NCBI RefSeq assembly: GCF_016722765.1
Contig: NZ_JAEQND010000008.1
Coordinates: forward strand, 186,001-250,000
Direction of reading: 5' to 3'
Length of the DNA: 64,000 bases
Source: Ramlibacter alkalitolerans
Lineage (GTDB): Bacteria; Pseudomonadota; Gammaproteobacteria; Burkholderiales; Burkholderiaceae_C
The position numbers and the translations under genes are program-made. Under the pieces are notes generated by a model. That model made no database searches. It saw nothing but the letters and a program-made list of their open reading frames with translations, and was not told the DNA's origin. Shown piece by piece: positions 1-7,299 of this stretch; positions within the stretch are counted from its first letter, which is position 1, and the number at the start of each line of letters is the position of its first letter.

Positions 1-1198
1 CGCGCACGAACAGGTCTTCGACCGCGCGCTCCATCGCGGCATAGGTGCGCTCGGAAGAGCGCACGCGCGAGACGGCGAGCTGGTTCTTCGCCCGCTCCAG
101 GTGCACCGGGTCGATGGCGCCGGCGTGGCCGCGCAGCAGCTCGCCGGTGGCCGCCATGAGCTGCTGCAGCTTGTCGGGCGTGGTGATCGCGTGGACGATG
201 AAGTTGAACCAGGCGTCGCCGCTTTCCGACGTGGAGTGCGCCGTGTACGCCAGCCCCATGCGTTCGCGCACCGTGTCGGTCAGCGGTGCCGACATGCCGC
301 CGCCGAACAGGATGGTGGCCAGCGAGGCGGCGACGCGCCAGCGCTGCTGCGCCATCGCTTCTCCCGCCGGCGGCGCCACCGGATACGCCACGTTGAGGAA
401 CACCTGCGACACGCGGCTGAAGCGCTGCCCCACCGCGCTGCCGACGTACTTCGGCGCCACCACCGCAGCGGGCGCGCTCGCCTCGCCGGTGCGGGGCATG
501 CCGGCGAACAGGCGTTCGGCCAGCGCGAAGAAGGCGTCGAGCTCGAAGTTGCCGGCGGCCGCGACGACCGTGTTCCCGGCGTGGTAGTGCGACTGCACGT
601 GCTGCACGAGGTCGTCGCGCGTGAAGCGTTCGATGTTCTCCACCGTGCCGATCACCGGCATGCCCATCGGATGGCTGCCCCAGATCGCCCGGTCCAGCAG
701 TTCGCTGGAGGTTTCCTGCGGGTCCTCGGCGTATTCGATCGCCTCCTGCCGGATCACGTCGAGCTCGCGCCGGAGTTCGACCTCGGGGAAGGTGCTGTTC
801 AGGACGATGTCCGCGATCATTTCGAGGAACTGCGGCACGTGGCGGGCCAGGCCGCTCATGAAGTAGCCGGTCGTGTCCTTGCTCGTGAAGGCGTTGACGT
901 CGGCACCGAGCCGTTCCGCATCGAGGTTGATGGCCTGCACCGAGCGCGTCGCCGTGCCCTTGAAGGCCATGTGCTCCAGCACGTGGCTGATGCCGTTGCA
1001 GGACAGCGATTCGTCGCGCGAGCCGACGCGCAGGAACACGCCCACGCTGGCGCTCTGCACGTGCGGGACGGGAACGGCCAGCAGGCGCACGCCGTTGGCG
1101 AGCGTGTGCAGCACGGGGGCGCCGGCGGCAGCGTCGCCGGGCTGGGGATGGAGTTGGGGATGCTGGGACAAGACAGGACGATTGTGCTGGAAAGACAC
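1..1198 (-). CDS. M16 family zinc peptidase (pitrilysin/processing-peptidase type), 3' end outside window
   Basis: The reverse strand reads as an M16 metallopeptidase whose C-terminus lies beyond position 1; about 399 codons are visible. The inverted zinc motif HxxEH appears as HVLEH at residues 72-76, within the family context NGISHVLEHMAFKGT, and a downstream acidic stretch (RQEAIEYAEDP, near residue 150) fits the third zinc ligand. Family members are about 420-group or longer peptidases of the cytoplasm or periplasm. No signal peptide is visible. The start is GTG at 1198: an in-frame TGA (the stop of the upstream gene) lies only 3 nt before it, so no earlier start is possible. It is probably cotranscribed with the gene at 1202-1870. 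Confidence 0.9.
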   Translation of the reverse strand, partial: MSFQHNRPVLSQHPQLHPQPGDAAAGAPVLHTLANGVRLLAVPVPHVQSASVGVFLRVGSRDESLSCNGISHVLEHMAFKGTATRSVQAINLDAERLGADVNAFTSKDTTGYFMSGLARHVPQFLEMIADIVLNSTFPEVELRRELDVIRQEAIEYAEDPQETSSELLDRAIWGSHPMGMPVIGTVENIERFTRDDLVQHVQSHYHAGNTVVAAAGNFELDAFFALAERLFAGMPRTGEASAPAAVVAPKYVGSAVGQRFSRVSQVFLNVAYPVAPPAGEAMAQQRWRVAASLATILFGGGMSAPLTDTVRERMGLAYTAHSTSESGDAWFNFIVHAITTPDKLQQLMAATGELLRGHAGAIDPVHLERAKNQLAVSRVRSSERTYAAMERAVEDLFVR

Positions 1199-1201
1199 GG
1201 C

Positions 1202-1870
1202 TCAGCGGGCCGGTGCGCGCTGGCCTTCGAAGTAGGGCAGCAGCGCTTTCGCCGCCTCGATGCGCAGGGGCAGCTCGATGGCGCGGTCGTTCATCACCGC
1301 CAGCAGGAAGCCGCGCGGATCCTGCGCTTGCGCGGCGGCTGCCGTCGCGGCCGCGGCCGCAGGTTCGGCCAGCGCGCGCTCCAGGTCGGCCAGGCTCATG
1401 CATTGCAGGCGCGACAGCAGTTCGGCCTGCGCGTCGCTGCCGGGCGGCAGGTCCAGCCAGGGCTCGTCGACGAACAGGGCCGCGAGGTCCGGCGCAACGA
1501 AGGCCGACCAGCGATCCTCGCCCTGCTCCGCCGGCGGCATGCCGGTGATCTCCGGCGCCGCCGCCGCAGCGGGACTGGTGCGCAGGCGGTCGTGCGGCAC
1601 GTCGGCCAGGTAGCGCCTGCGCAAAGTCTCGAGGAAGGCCAGCGCGTGCTGCACGGGCACCGGCTGCGCGACCGAGAACCAGAGCTGGTAGCCGCTGCCG
1701 GAGACGGCGATGCCGGGTGCGGGCAGTTGCAGGTCCACCTGCACGCCGTGCCACACGCGCGCGAGCTGCTCCCAGGCGGCGGCACCGGCAAGTTCGAGGA
1801 CCAGGGCGCGCACGGCACCTTCGGCCGGTGCGGGATAGAGACGTTGAAGCTCGGCTTGGAGTCGGTTCAT
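1202..1870 (-). CDS. Hypothetical protein upstream of the M16 peptidase
   Basis: A 222-residue reading frame beginning MNRLQAELQRLYPAP. I do not recognise a domain. It is acidic to neutral and has an alanine-rich stretch near residues 175-190 that looks like a linker. No signal peptide or membrane segment is visible. The ATG at 1870 is preferred to an in-frame ATG 60 nt upstream, because the extra residues are Arg-rich and low quality. The stop is 3 nt before the GTG start of the peptidase gene, so the two are almost certainly one transcript. Codon use matches neighbouring real genes. It may be a lineage-specific conserved protein; the function is unknown. Confidence 0.7.
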   Translation of the reverse strand: MNRLQAELQRLYPAPAEGAVRALVLELAGAAAWEQLARVWHGVQVDLQLPAPGIAVSGSGYQLWFSVAQPVPVQHALAFLETLRRRYLADVPHDRLRTSPAAAAAPEITGMPPAEQGEDRWSAFVAPDLAALFVDEPWLDLPPGSDAQAELLSRLQCMSLADLERALAEPAAAAATAAAAQAQDPRGFLLAVMNDRAIELPLRIEAAKALLPYFEGQRAPAR

Positions 1871-1965
1871 GGATTTCCACTCTACCCTGCGCCTGCGGGA
1901 GCACGAAAGGACTACGACACGACCGGGCACAATCGCTGCTTTTCAAGCAGTAGCCGGAGACAACG

Positions 1966-2952
1966 ATGCGCTTCCCGTCCCGCCGTGCGGTCCTCGCCGC
2001 GGCCGCCCTCCTCACCCTTCCCTTCGCCGCCACGCTGGGCCATGCGCAGGCCTGGCCCGACAACAAGCCGATCAGGATCGTGGTGGGCTTCGCCCCCGGC
2101 GGCTTCACCGACGTGCTGGCGCGCCTGATCGGGCAGAAGCTCTCCGAGCGCCTGGGCACACCAGTGGTAGTGGAGAACAAGCCCGGCGCCGCCGGCACGC
2201 TGGGTGCCGACCTCGTCGCCAAGAGCAAGCCCGATGGCTACACGCTGCTGCTGGCGCACAGCAACTCGAACTCGGTGGCGCCGGCGCTGTATCCCAAGCT
2301 GCCGTACAACATCATCTCGGACTTCACGCCGATCATCCCGGTGGCCAACACGCCGCTGCTGCTGACGGTGCATCCCAGCGTGCCGGCGAAGAACGTGCAG
2401 GAGTTCATCGCGCTGGCGAAGAGCAAGCCGGGCGGCCTGCGCTTCGCGTCCTCGGGTGGCGGCAGTGCGCAGCACCTGGCGGCCGAGCGCTTCCAGCTCG
2501 CCACCGGCACACAGATGACGCACATCCCCTACAAGGGCAGCGGCCAGGCCATCGTGGACCTGCTCTCGGGCCAGGTCGAACTGAACTTCGAGAGCCCGCC
2601 CAACGTGATGGCGCACGCCAAGGCCGGCAAGCTGCGCCTGCTGGCCATCACCAGCACCAAGCGCTCGCCCCTGCTGCCCGACGTGCCGACGATGGCCGAA
2701 GCCGGCGTGAAGAACGCCGAGATGCTGCAATGGTTCGCGGTGATGGGCCCGGCGAAGATGCCGGCCGACATCACGAAGCGCCTGAACACCGAGATCGCCG
2801 CCATCCTCAAGTCGCCCGACGTCGCCGGCAAGATCCACGAACAGGGCGGCGAGATCATGGGCAGCACGCCCGAGGAATTCGCGAAGTTCATCGCCAGCGA
2901 CAGCGCCGCCTTCGCCAAGCTGGTCAAGGACGCGAACATCAAGCTGGATTGA
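1966..2952 (+). CDS. Tripartite tricarboxylate transporter substrate-binding protein (Bug/TctC family)
   Basis: A 328-residue periplasmic solute-binding protein. Residues 1-29 form a Sec signal peptide ending at HAQA. The mature part starts with the family pattern WPDNKPIRIVVGFAPGGFTD, followed by VVVENKPGAAGTLGAD, PDGYTLLLAHSNS and IPYKGSGQAIVDLLSGQVEL. Bug proteins bind carboxylates or similar small acids, sometimes without a partner TctAB membrane pair; no tctAB is present here. An AG-rich stretch (GGAGACAACG) precedes the ATG. It lies 8 nt upstream of an RraA-like aldolase gene and LeuCD-like dehydratase genes, which suggests that it captures a branched dicarboxylic acid broken down by those enzymes. 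The ligand cannot be read from the sequence. Confidence 0.95.
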   Translation: MRFPSRRAVLAAAALLTLPFAATLGHAQAWPDNKPIRIVVGFAPGGFTDVLARLIGQKLSERLGTPVVVENKPGAAGTLGADLVAKSKPDGYTLLLAHSNSNSVAPALYPKLPYNIISDFTPIIPVANTPLLLTVHPSVPAKNVQEFIALAKSKPGGLRFASSGGGSAQHLAAERFQLATGTQMTHIPYKGSGQAIVDLLSGQVELNFESPPNVMAHAKAGKLRLLAITSTKRSPLLPDVPTMAEAGVKNAEMLQWFAVMGPAKMPADITKRLNTEIAAILKSPDVAGKIHEQGGEIMGSTPEEFAKFIASDSAAFAKLVKDANIKLD

Positions 2953-2960
2953 TCCCGCCG

Positions 2961-3503
2961 ATGACGCTGAAGACCTCCGACCTCTGCGACGCCTGCGACG
3001 AAGCCCTGCCCTGCGCCCTGCCCTTTCGCGGCTGGGGCCAGCGGCGCGCCTTCGCGGGCGACATCCGCACGCTGCGCGTGCATGAAGACATCGCCCTGAT
3101 GCGCGACATGGTGAACCAGCCCGGGCACGGGCAGGTGCTCGTGATCGACGGCGGCGGCTCGATGGCGCGCGCGATCTTCGGCGACGTGATGGCCGGCGTC
3201 GCCAGCCGCAACGGCTGGGCCGGCGTCGTGATCCACGGCGCCCTGCGCGACGGCCACGAGATCGACGGCATGGACATCGGCGTCAAGGCCCTGGGCACCG
3301 TGCCCAAGCGCGGCGAGCGCACCGGCGCCGGCGAGCGCGACGTGGCGGTCAGCTTCGGCGGCGTGACCTTCATCCCGGGCCGACGGCTGGTGGCCGACGA
3401 CGACGGCGTGATCGTGCTGCCCGAAGGCGTGACCGAAGCCGACATCCGCATCGACGACGTGGTGGCGGCCACCGCCGCCTACGCCGCGGGACCGTCGAAG
3501 TGA
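2961..3503 (+). CDS. RraA-like / HMG aldolase family protein
   Basis: A 180-residue protein of the RraA/4-hydroxy-4-methyl-2-oxoglutarate aldolase fold. Motifs include VLVIDGGGSMARAIFGD, GWAGVVIHGALRD and the conserved VSFGGVTFIPG with DDDGVIVLP near the C-terminus. Members either inhibit RNase E or cleave 4-hydroxy-4-methyl-2-oxoglutarate or related oxaloacetate compounds with a divalent metal. The N-terminal extension carrying CDACDEALPCALPF is longer than in classical RraA. Its place between a TctC gene and leuCD-like genes argues for a catabolic lyase rather than an RNase regulator. Its stop overlaps the next ATG (ATG at 3503), which implies translational coupling. Confidence 0.9.
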   Translation: MTLKTSDLCDACDEALPCALPFRGWGQRRAFAGDIRTLRVHEDIALMRDMVNQPGHGQVLVIDGGGSMARAIFGDVMAGVASRNGWAGVVIHGALRDGHEIDGMDIGVKALGTVPKRGERTGAGERDVAVSFGGVTFIPGRRLVADDDGVIVLPEGVTEADIRIDDVVAATAAYAAGPSK

Positions 3504-4984
3504 TGGCGCGCACGCTGTACCGGCGCATCGTGGATGCGCACACCGTGCGCGCGCTCGGCGACGGCGGCCAGATCCTGCTGTACGTGGACCGCCAGGTCCT
3601 CAACGAGTACACCAGCCCGCAGGCGTTCGCGGCGCTGCATGCGGCGAACCGCACGGTGTGGCGGCCGGCGTCCACCATCGCGGTGGTGGACCACGTCAAT
3701 CCGACCACCCCCGAGCGCAACGCGAAGACGATGGTGATCGCCGACGCCGAGCGCTCGCTGCAGGTGAAGATGCTGGCCGGGAACTGCGCGCGCCACGGCA
3801 TCGCCCTGTACGACATGCTCGATGCGCGCCAAGGCATCGAGCACATCGTCGCCAGCGAGCAGGGCCTGGTGCTGCCCGGCATGGTGATGGCCGCCGGCGA
3901 CAGCCACACGACCACGCATGGAGCGATGGGCGCCCTGGGCTTCGGCATCGGCAGCAGCGAGATCGAGCACCTGCTGGCCACGCAGACGCTGGTCTACACG
4001 GTGCAGAAGGCCATGAACGTCGACGTGCGCGGGCGGCTGGGTTTCGGCGTCACGGCCAAGGACCTGGTGCTGGAACTGATTCGCCGCATCGGGGCGGACG
4101 GCGCCACCGGCCACGTCATCGAATACACCGGGGAGGCGATCCGCGCGCTCGGCGTCGGGGGCCGGCTGACCTTGTGCAACATGAGCGTGGAGGCAGCGGC
4201 GCGCGGCGCCATCGTCGCGCCCGACGACACGCTGTTCCAGTACCTGCACGGCCGCGCGCGCGTGCCGCAGGGCGCGCTGTGGGAGCAGGCGCTCGCGGCC
4301 TGGCGCGAACTGCGCAGCGACGAGGGCGCCGTGTTCGATCGCAGCGTCAGCCTGGATGCGTCCGCCATCGAGCCCATGGTGACCTGGGGGACCAGCCCGG
4401 ACCAGGGCGCGACCATCGCCTCCGCCGTGCCGGACCCGGCCCAGGAAAGCGATGCGGTGAAGAAGCGCAGCGCGCTGCGCGCGCTGGAGTACATGGGCCT
4501 GCAGCCGGGTCAGCCGCTGGCCGGGTTGCCGATCAGCCACGCCTTCATCGGCTCGTGCACCAACAGCCGCATCGACGACCTGCGCGACGCCGCGCGCGTG
4601 CTGCGCGGCCGGCGCGTGGCGCCGGGCGTGCGCGCCCTGGCGGTGCCGGGCTCGACGCAGGTGCGTGCGCAGGCGGAGGCCGAGGGCATCGCGCAGGTGT
4701 TCCGCGAGGCCGGGTTCGAATGGCGCCAGGCCGGCTGCTCGATGTGCGTGGCCATGAACGACGACCACCTCGATGCAGGCGACCGCTGCGCCTCCAGCAC
4801 CAACCGCAACTTCGAAGGACGGCAGGGCCCCGGCGCGCGCACCCACCTCATGAGCCCGGCCATGGTGGCCGCAGCGGCCGTGACGGGCGCGCTGACCGAC
4901 GTGCGCAAGCTGCTGCCCTCCGACACCGTCATCGCCGCCCCTCCCGCCGTCATCCCCGCGAAGGCGGGGATCCAGGAGCATTGA
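3503..4984 (+). CDS. leuC: 3-isopropylmalate dehydratase large subunit-like protein (aconitase superfamily)
   Basis: A 493-residue aconitase-superfamily protein. The three [4Fe-4S] cysteines are visible as Cys352 in GSCTNSR and Cys412/Cys415 in GCSMC. The family motifs VVDHVNPTTP, GDSHTTTHGAMGALGFGIGSSE and SSTNRNFEGRQG are intact. It dehydrates or rehydrates 2- and 3-hydroxy diacids. Because it sits with a TctC and an RraA-like gene, and not with leuB, a catabolic role (methylmalate or citraconate type) is more likely than leucine synthesis. GTG at 3500 is an alternative start. The last residues, VIPAKAGIQEH, are translated from a dispersed family A repeat, so the native C-terminus has been replaced or extended. 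Confidence 0.9.
   Translation: MARTLYRRIVDAHTVRALGDGGQILLYVDRQVLNEYTSPQAFAALHAANRTVWRPASTIAVVDHVNPTTPERNAKTMVIADAERSLQVKMLAGNCARHGIALYDMLDARQGIEHIVASEQGLVLPGMVMAAGDSHTTTHGAMGALGFGIGSSEIEHLLATQTLVYTVQKAMNVDVRGRLGFGVTAKDLVLELIRRIGADGATGHVIEYTGEAIRALGVGGRLTLCNMSVEAAARGAIVAPDDTLFQYLHGRARVPQGALWEQALAAWRELRSDEGAVFDRSVSLDASAIEPMVTWGTSPDQGATIASAVPDPAQESDAVKKRSALRALEYMGLQPGQPLAGLPISHAFIGSCTNSRIDDLRDAARVLRGRRVAPGVRALAVPGSTQVRAQAEAEGIAQVFREAGFEWRQAGCSMCVAMNDDHLDAGDRCASSTNRNFEGRQGPGARTHLMSPAMVAAAAVTGALTDVRKLLPSDTVIAAPPAVIPAKAGIQEH
4949..4976. repeat. Dispersed repeat family A, copy A1 (forms the leuC-like 3' end)
   Basis: The sequence starts GTCATCCCCGCGAAGGCG and ends GGGGATCCAGG, a short inverted repeat. 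The same core occurs at 15639, 43840, 47731, 50179 and 54098. Here it lies inside the coding frame and encodes VIPAKAGIQ at the end of the LeuC-like protein. It is a single half-element, without the inner hairpin and second core of longer copies. Confidence 0.85.
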
Positions 4985-4985
4985 C

Positions 4986-5600
4986 ATGGAGCCATTCCTG
5001 TCCCTCACCGGCGTCGCCGCCGCGCTGCCGATGGCGAACCTGGACACCGACCAGATCATGCCCAAGCAGTACCTGCGCGGCGTCGACCGCCATACGGGGC
5101 TGGCCGAGGGCTTCCTGCACGACCTGCGCTTCGCGGCGCCAGGGGTTCCACGTCCGGAGTTCGTCTTGAATCGCTCGCCATGGACGCAGGCGAAGATCCT
5201 GGTGACCGGCCCCAACTACGGCTGCGGCTCGAGCCGCGAGCACGCGGTGTGGGGCATGCGCCAGCTCGGGCTGGCGTGCGTGATCGGCAGCAGCTTCGGC
5301 GGGATCTTCGCCGACAACTGCACCCGCAACGGCGTCCCCGCGATCAGCTTGCCGCTGGCGGAAGTCGAGCGCCTGATGGCGCTGGCGAACGATCCGGCGC
5401 GCTGCGAGATGACGGTCGACCTGGAGCAGCAGCGGATCGTGACGCCCGGCGACGGCGGCAGCCTGCCCTTCGCCTTCGATCCGCTGAAGAAGCACATGCT
5501 GCTCAAGGGCCTCGATGCGGTCGGGCTGACGATGGAGCACGCGCAGGACATCCGCGCCTTCGAGCAGGACTACCTGCGCACCCGGCCCTGGCTCGCCTGA
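4986..5600 (+). CDS. leuD: 3-isopropylmalate dehydratase small subunit-like protein
   Basis: A 204-residue swivel-domain protein that pairs with the large subunit just upstream, whose stop codon is 1 nt away. Typical LeuD features are NLDTDQIMPKQYL near residues 18-30, GPNYGCGSSREHAVWGM near residues 77-93 and SSFGGIFADNCTRNG after it. The length fits LeuD (about 200 residues). The start ATG at 4986 follows the repeat-derived end of the large-subunit gene, so the ribosome reaches it through a GC-rich hairpin. Substrate specificity is uncertain, as for the large subunit. Confidence 0.93.
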   Translation: MEPFLSLTGVAAALPMANLDTDQIMPKQYLRGVDRHTGLAEGFLHDLRFAAPGVPRPEFVLNRSPWTQAKILVTGPNYGCGSSREHAVWGMRQLGLACVIGSSFGGIFADNCTRNGVPAISLPLAEVERLMALANDPARCEMTVDLEQQRIVTPGDGGSLPFAFDPLKKHMLLKGLDAVGLTMEHAQDIRAFEQDYLRTRPWLA

Positions 5601-5612
5601 TCGGCCGATCAG
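5597..5612. terminator. Perfect 16-bp palindrome holding both convergent stop codons
   Basis: CTGATCGGCCGATCAG is a perfect palindrome. It contains the TGA of the LeuD-like gene and, on the other strand, the TGA of the small membrane protein gene. A hairpin could form on both transcripts, but no U-tract follows, so an intrinsic terminator is only a possibility. Confidence 0.4.
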
Positions 5613-5731
5613 GGCAGCAGCAGGAACGCGGCGGCGCCGTGGCCGGGCTGATCGAACCCGAGGCCGAAGTCGACCACCGTCACGATGGCGGCGGCCAAGG
5701 CAAGGAGGGTGGCGGCGATGTAGCGGCTCAT
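5609..5731 (-). CDS. Small predicted membrane protein (40 aa)
   Basis: A 40-residue frame, MSRYIAATLLALAAAIVT followed by VVDFGLGFDQPG and AAAFLLLP. Residues 5-25 form one strong hydrophobic segment, so it is either a single-pass membrane peptide or a signal-peptide-like peptide. The start at 5731 is supported by AGGGGAC about 5 nt upstream; a longer frame starting at 5830 lacks this and has Arg-rich, unlikely residues. A TTCCTAC motif (GTAGGAA on the + strand near 5779) lies about 50 nt upstream, as before other small genes here. No family is recognised. Confidence 0.5.
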   Translation of the reverse strand: MSRYIAATLLALAAAIVTVVDFGLGFDQPGHGAAAFLLLP

Positions 5732-5871
5732 GGGATGTCCCCTGTACTGGCGGCGGGAGGCGAGGTCCATGGCAGCACTGTAGGAATGAGGTCGCCGGCC
5801 AGATGTGCGTTTACGCACCGGCGTGGCCACCAGCCGGCGCGCAATGAGAACAGCGTCACGCTTGCGGGATG

Positions 5872-5899
5872 AAAAAAGGCCGGCGCATCCGCGCCGGCC
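5872..5899 (-). terminator. Rho-independent terminator of the Gly/Ala-rich secreted protein gene
   Basis: On the reverse strand GGCCGGCGC pairs perfectly with GCGCCGGCC around a GGAT loop and is followed by six Ts. It lies 23 nt downstream of the stop of the gene at 5923-6336. Confidence 0.8.
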
Positions 5900-5922
5900 C
5901 CGTCGATCCCCGCCGCACGCCG

Positions 5923-6336
5923 TCAGTTGTGGTCCTTCTTGGCCTTCCTGACGTGCTTCTTCTTGTCGTTCTTCGCCACCTTGGTGGCCTTGCCATGGTC
6001 CTGCGAGCCGGTCATGCCGGCGTGCGTATCGGCCCCGCCCCCCGCGTTCGCGGAGGTTCCGACGCCCGTGCCCGTGCCGGTCGCGCCCATAGTGGTGCTG
6101 CCCGTCATGGGCGCGTTGCCCGGCGTCGTGGCCGTGCCACTGGTGGTCACGCCGGCACCGGTGCTGGTGGAAGCGCCACCCGCGGTATTGCCGGGGCCTG
6201 CACCCATGCTGCTGGTCGCGCTGCTGTCCGCCGCGCTGCCGCTGCCGGCGCCCGCGCCCTGCGCCAGGGCCACGCCACCGAATGCCAGCGCGGCCGCGGC
6301 CGCCAGCGCGGAAAGGGTTCGAGAGCTCGCTTTCAT
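5923..6336 (-). CDS. Secreted low-complexity Ala/Gly/Ser/Thr-rich protein with Lys-rich tail
   Basis: A 137-residue protein. Residues 1-25 are a clear signal peptide (MKASSRTLSALAAAAALA, cleaved after ALAQ). The mature part is almost entirely Gly, Ala, Ser and Thr, and ends in a basic tail, KVAKNDKKKHVRKAKKDHN. A Shine-Dalgarno-like AAGGA precedes the ATG at 6336. The protein at 7300-7770 has the same design, so the two are likely paralogues. The gene has its own intrinsic terminator, which supports expression. A TTCCTAC motif lies about 120 nt upstream. The function is unknown; an extracytoplasmic or cell-wall-associated role is a guess. Confidence 0.8.
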   Translation of the reverse strand: MKASSRTLSALAAAAALAFGGVALAQGAGAGSGSAADSSATSSMGAGPGNTAGGASTSTGAGVTTSGTATTPGNAPMTGSTTMGATGTGTGVGTSANAGGGADTHAGMTGSQDHGKATKVAKNDKKKHVRKAKKDHN

Positions 6337-6453
6337 TGGAAGATCCTTCCTGTGTCTCTTGCTGTGTGGGTCTTTGCGCCGGCGCATGCCAGCACGGATG
6401 AACAGTGGGGTCGGCCGCGGAGCCTTTCAGGTCGTCGCAGCCCCGATGCGCAT

Positions 6454-6470
6454 GTAGGAAGATCCGAAGC
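6454..6470 (-). promoter_or_regulatory. GCTTCGGATYTTCCTAC motif, copy 1
   Basis: On the reverse strand the 17-mer GCTTCGGATCTTCCTAC lies about 120 nt upstream of the secreted protein gene at 5923-6336. Sixteen of 17 bases recur at 7899-7915, upstream of its probable paralogue. It may be a promoter element or an activator site; the class is unknown. Confidence 0.4.
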
Positions 6471-6507
6471 TGCGCTACGCAAAGGCCGGGCGCTCCATAC
6501 TTGCGCC

Positions 6508-6924
6508 ATGCTCACCGCCACCGAGGCATACCAGCAGGCCGCGCCGGGCGACAGCGTGATCGGCTGGAAGCTGGACCGCGCAGAGCGCGATCGACTGCTC
6601 GCGCAGTTTCCGCCGCGCTATGCCCGGCCGATCGCGGACCACGTCACCTTGCGCTCGCGCGTGAGCGAGCAGGCGGGACTTCCACCCACCACGGTCGGCG
6701 TGATCGTCGGCCGCAGCGACGACGGCACCGGCGTCGAGGCCATGGTGGTCCAGGTCGACGGCAGCGTGCAGCGCCCCGACGGCGGCACGTACCACATCAC
6801 CTGGTCGCTGCAGGAAGGTCGCGAGGCGAAGGAGAGCAACGACGCCATCGCCGGGCACGGTTGGCGCGTGGTGGAGCCGCCCGTGCCGGTCCGGCTGCGG
6901 GCAGCGAGCTTTCCGCGCTCGTGA
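6508..6924 (+). CDS. Possible 2H phosphoesterase-like protein
   Basis: A 138-residue protein. Two His-x-Thr motifs occur at residues 45-47 (DHVTLRSR) and 96-98 (YHITWSL), each followed by a hydrophobic residue. Paired H-x-T/S-hydrophobic motifs on two strands define the 2H superfamily (RNA ligase-like and cyclic phosphodiesterases), and their spacing of about 50 residues is short but plausible. An N-terminal helix (residues 3-35) and a C-terminal VEPPVPV strand fit a compact domain. A CATACT -10-like sequence lies just upstream. The gene is monocistronic and divergent from the secreted protein gene. The family call is an inference from motifs only. Confidence 0.7.
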   Translation: MLTATEAYQQAAPGDSVIGWKLDRAERDRLLAQFPPRYARPIADHVTLRSRVSEQAGLPPTTVGVIVGRSDDGTGVEAMVVQVDGSVQRPDGGTYHITWSLQEGREAKESNDAIAGHGWRVVEPPVPVRLRAASFPRS

Positions 6925-6931
6925 GCGCGAC

Positions 6932-7156
6932 TCAGGTGTCGTGCTTGCCGCTGCGGTGGATGGCGGCGTCGGCGCGGTGCAGCACGCGCCGCGTGGCGGC
7001 GCCGAGCTTGTGCATGGCCTGCTTGAAGTCGCCGGCCAGCTGGTGCGCGGTCTGCCGGGCGGAAGAACCTGCCGCGCCGTTGTCGTGCGTGTCGGCCGCG
7101 AAGGCGGCGCCGCCGCAAGCCAGTGCCGCGGCAAGGAGGATGGCGGGAGCTTTCAT
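6932..7156 (-). CDS. Small secreted protein (74 aa)
   Basis: A 74-residue protein with a signal peptide (residues 1-20, MKAPAILLAAALACGGAAFA). The mature part of about 54 residues is basic and helical (ARQTAHQLAGDFKQAMHKLG). The ATG at 7156 is chosen over the ATG 6 nt upstream because AAGGA sits 6 nt before it; the upstream ATG would directly abut the Shine-Dalgarno. It is convergent with the 2H-like gene, with only 7 nt between the stops. The function is unknown; it may be periplasmic. Confidence 0.75.
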   Translation of the reverse strand: MKAPAILLAAALACGGAAFAADTHDNGAAGSSARQTAHQLAGDFKQAMHKLGAATRRVLHRADAAIHRSGKHDT

Positions 7157-7244
7157 GGGCATTCCTTCATTCAGTGCCTACCCCTTTCGAACGCCGCAGG
7201 CCCGGGTGACGCTGTCGGACGTCCTCCCGAAATGAAGCGGCTGG

Positions 7245-7272
7245 AAAAAAGCCAGAGGCGCCGGCCGCTGGC
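7245..7272 (-). terminator. Rho-independent terminator after the second Gly/Ala-rich gene
   Basis: On the reverse strand GCCAG and CTGGC enclose a GC-rich inner stem (GGC/GCC) and are followed by six Ts. It lies 28 nt downstream of the stop at 7300. Confidence 0.7.
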
Positions 7273-7299
7273 TGGAAAGGAGCTTGCAGCAAGAGGAGG

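Noticed and set aside
101..2128. A 675-codon open frame on the + strand across the peptidase and unknown genes
   Set aside because: It is Arg/His-rich, with no domain; the reverse-strand frames carry clear M16 motifs (HVLEH). Long antisense frames are common at this GC content.
3500..3502. GTG at 3500 as the LeuC-like start
   Set aside because: The ATG at 3503 overlaps the preceding stop in the common coupling pattern, and the extra Met adds nothing conserved.
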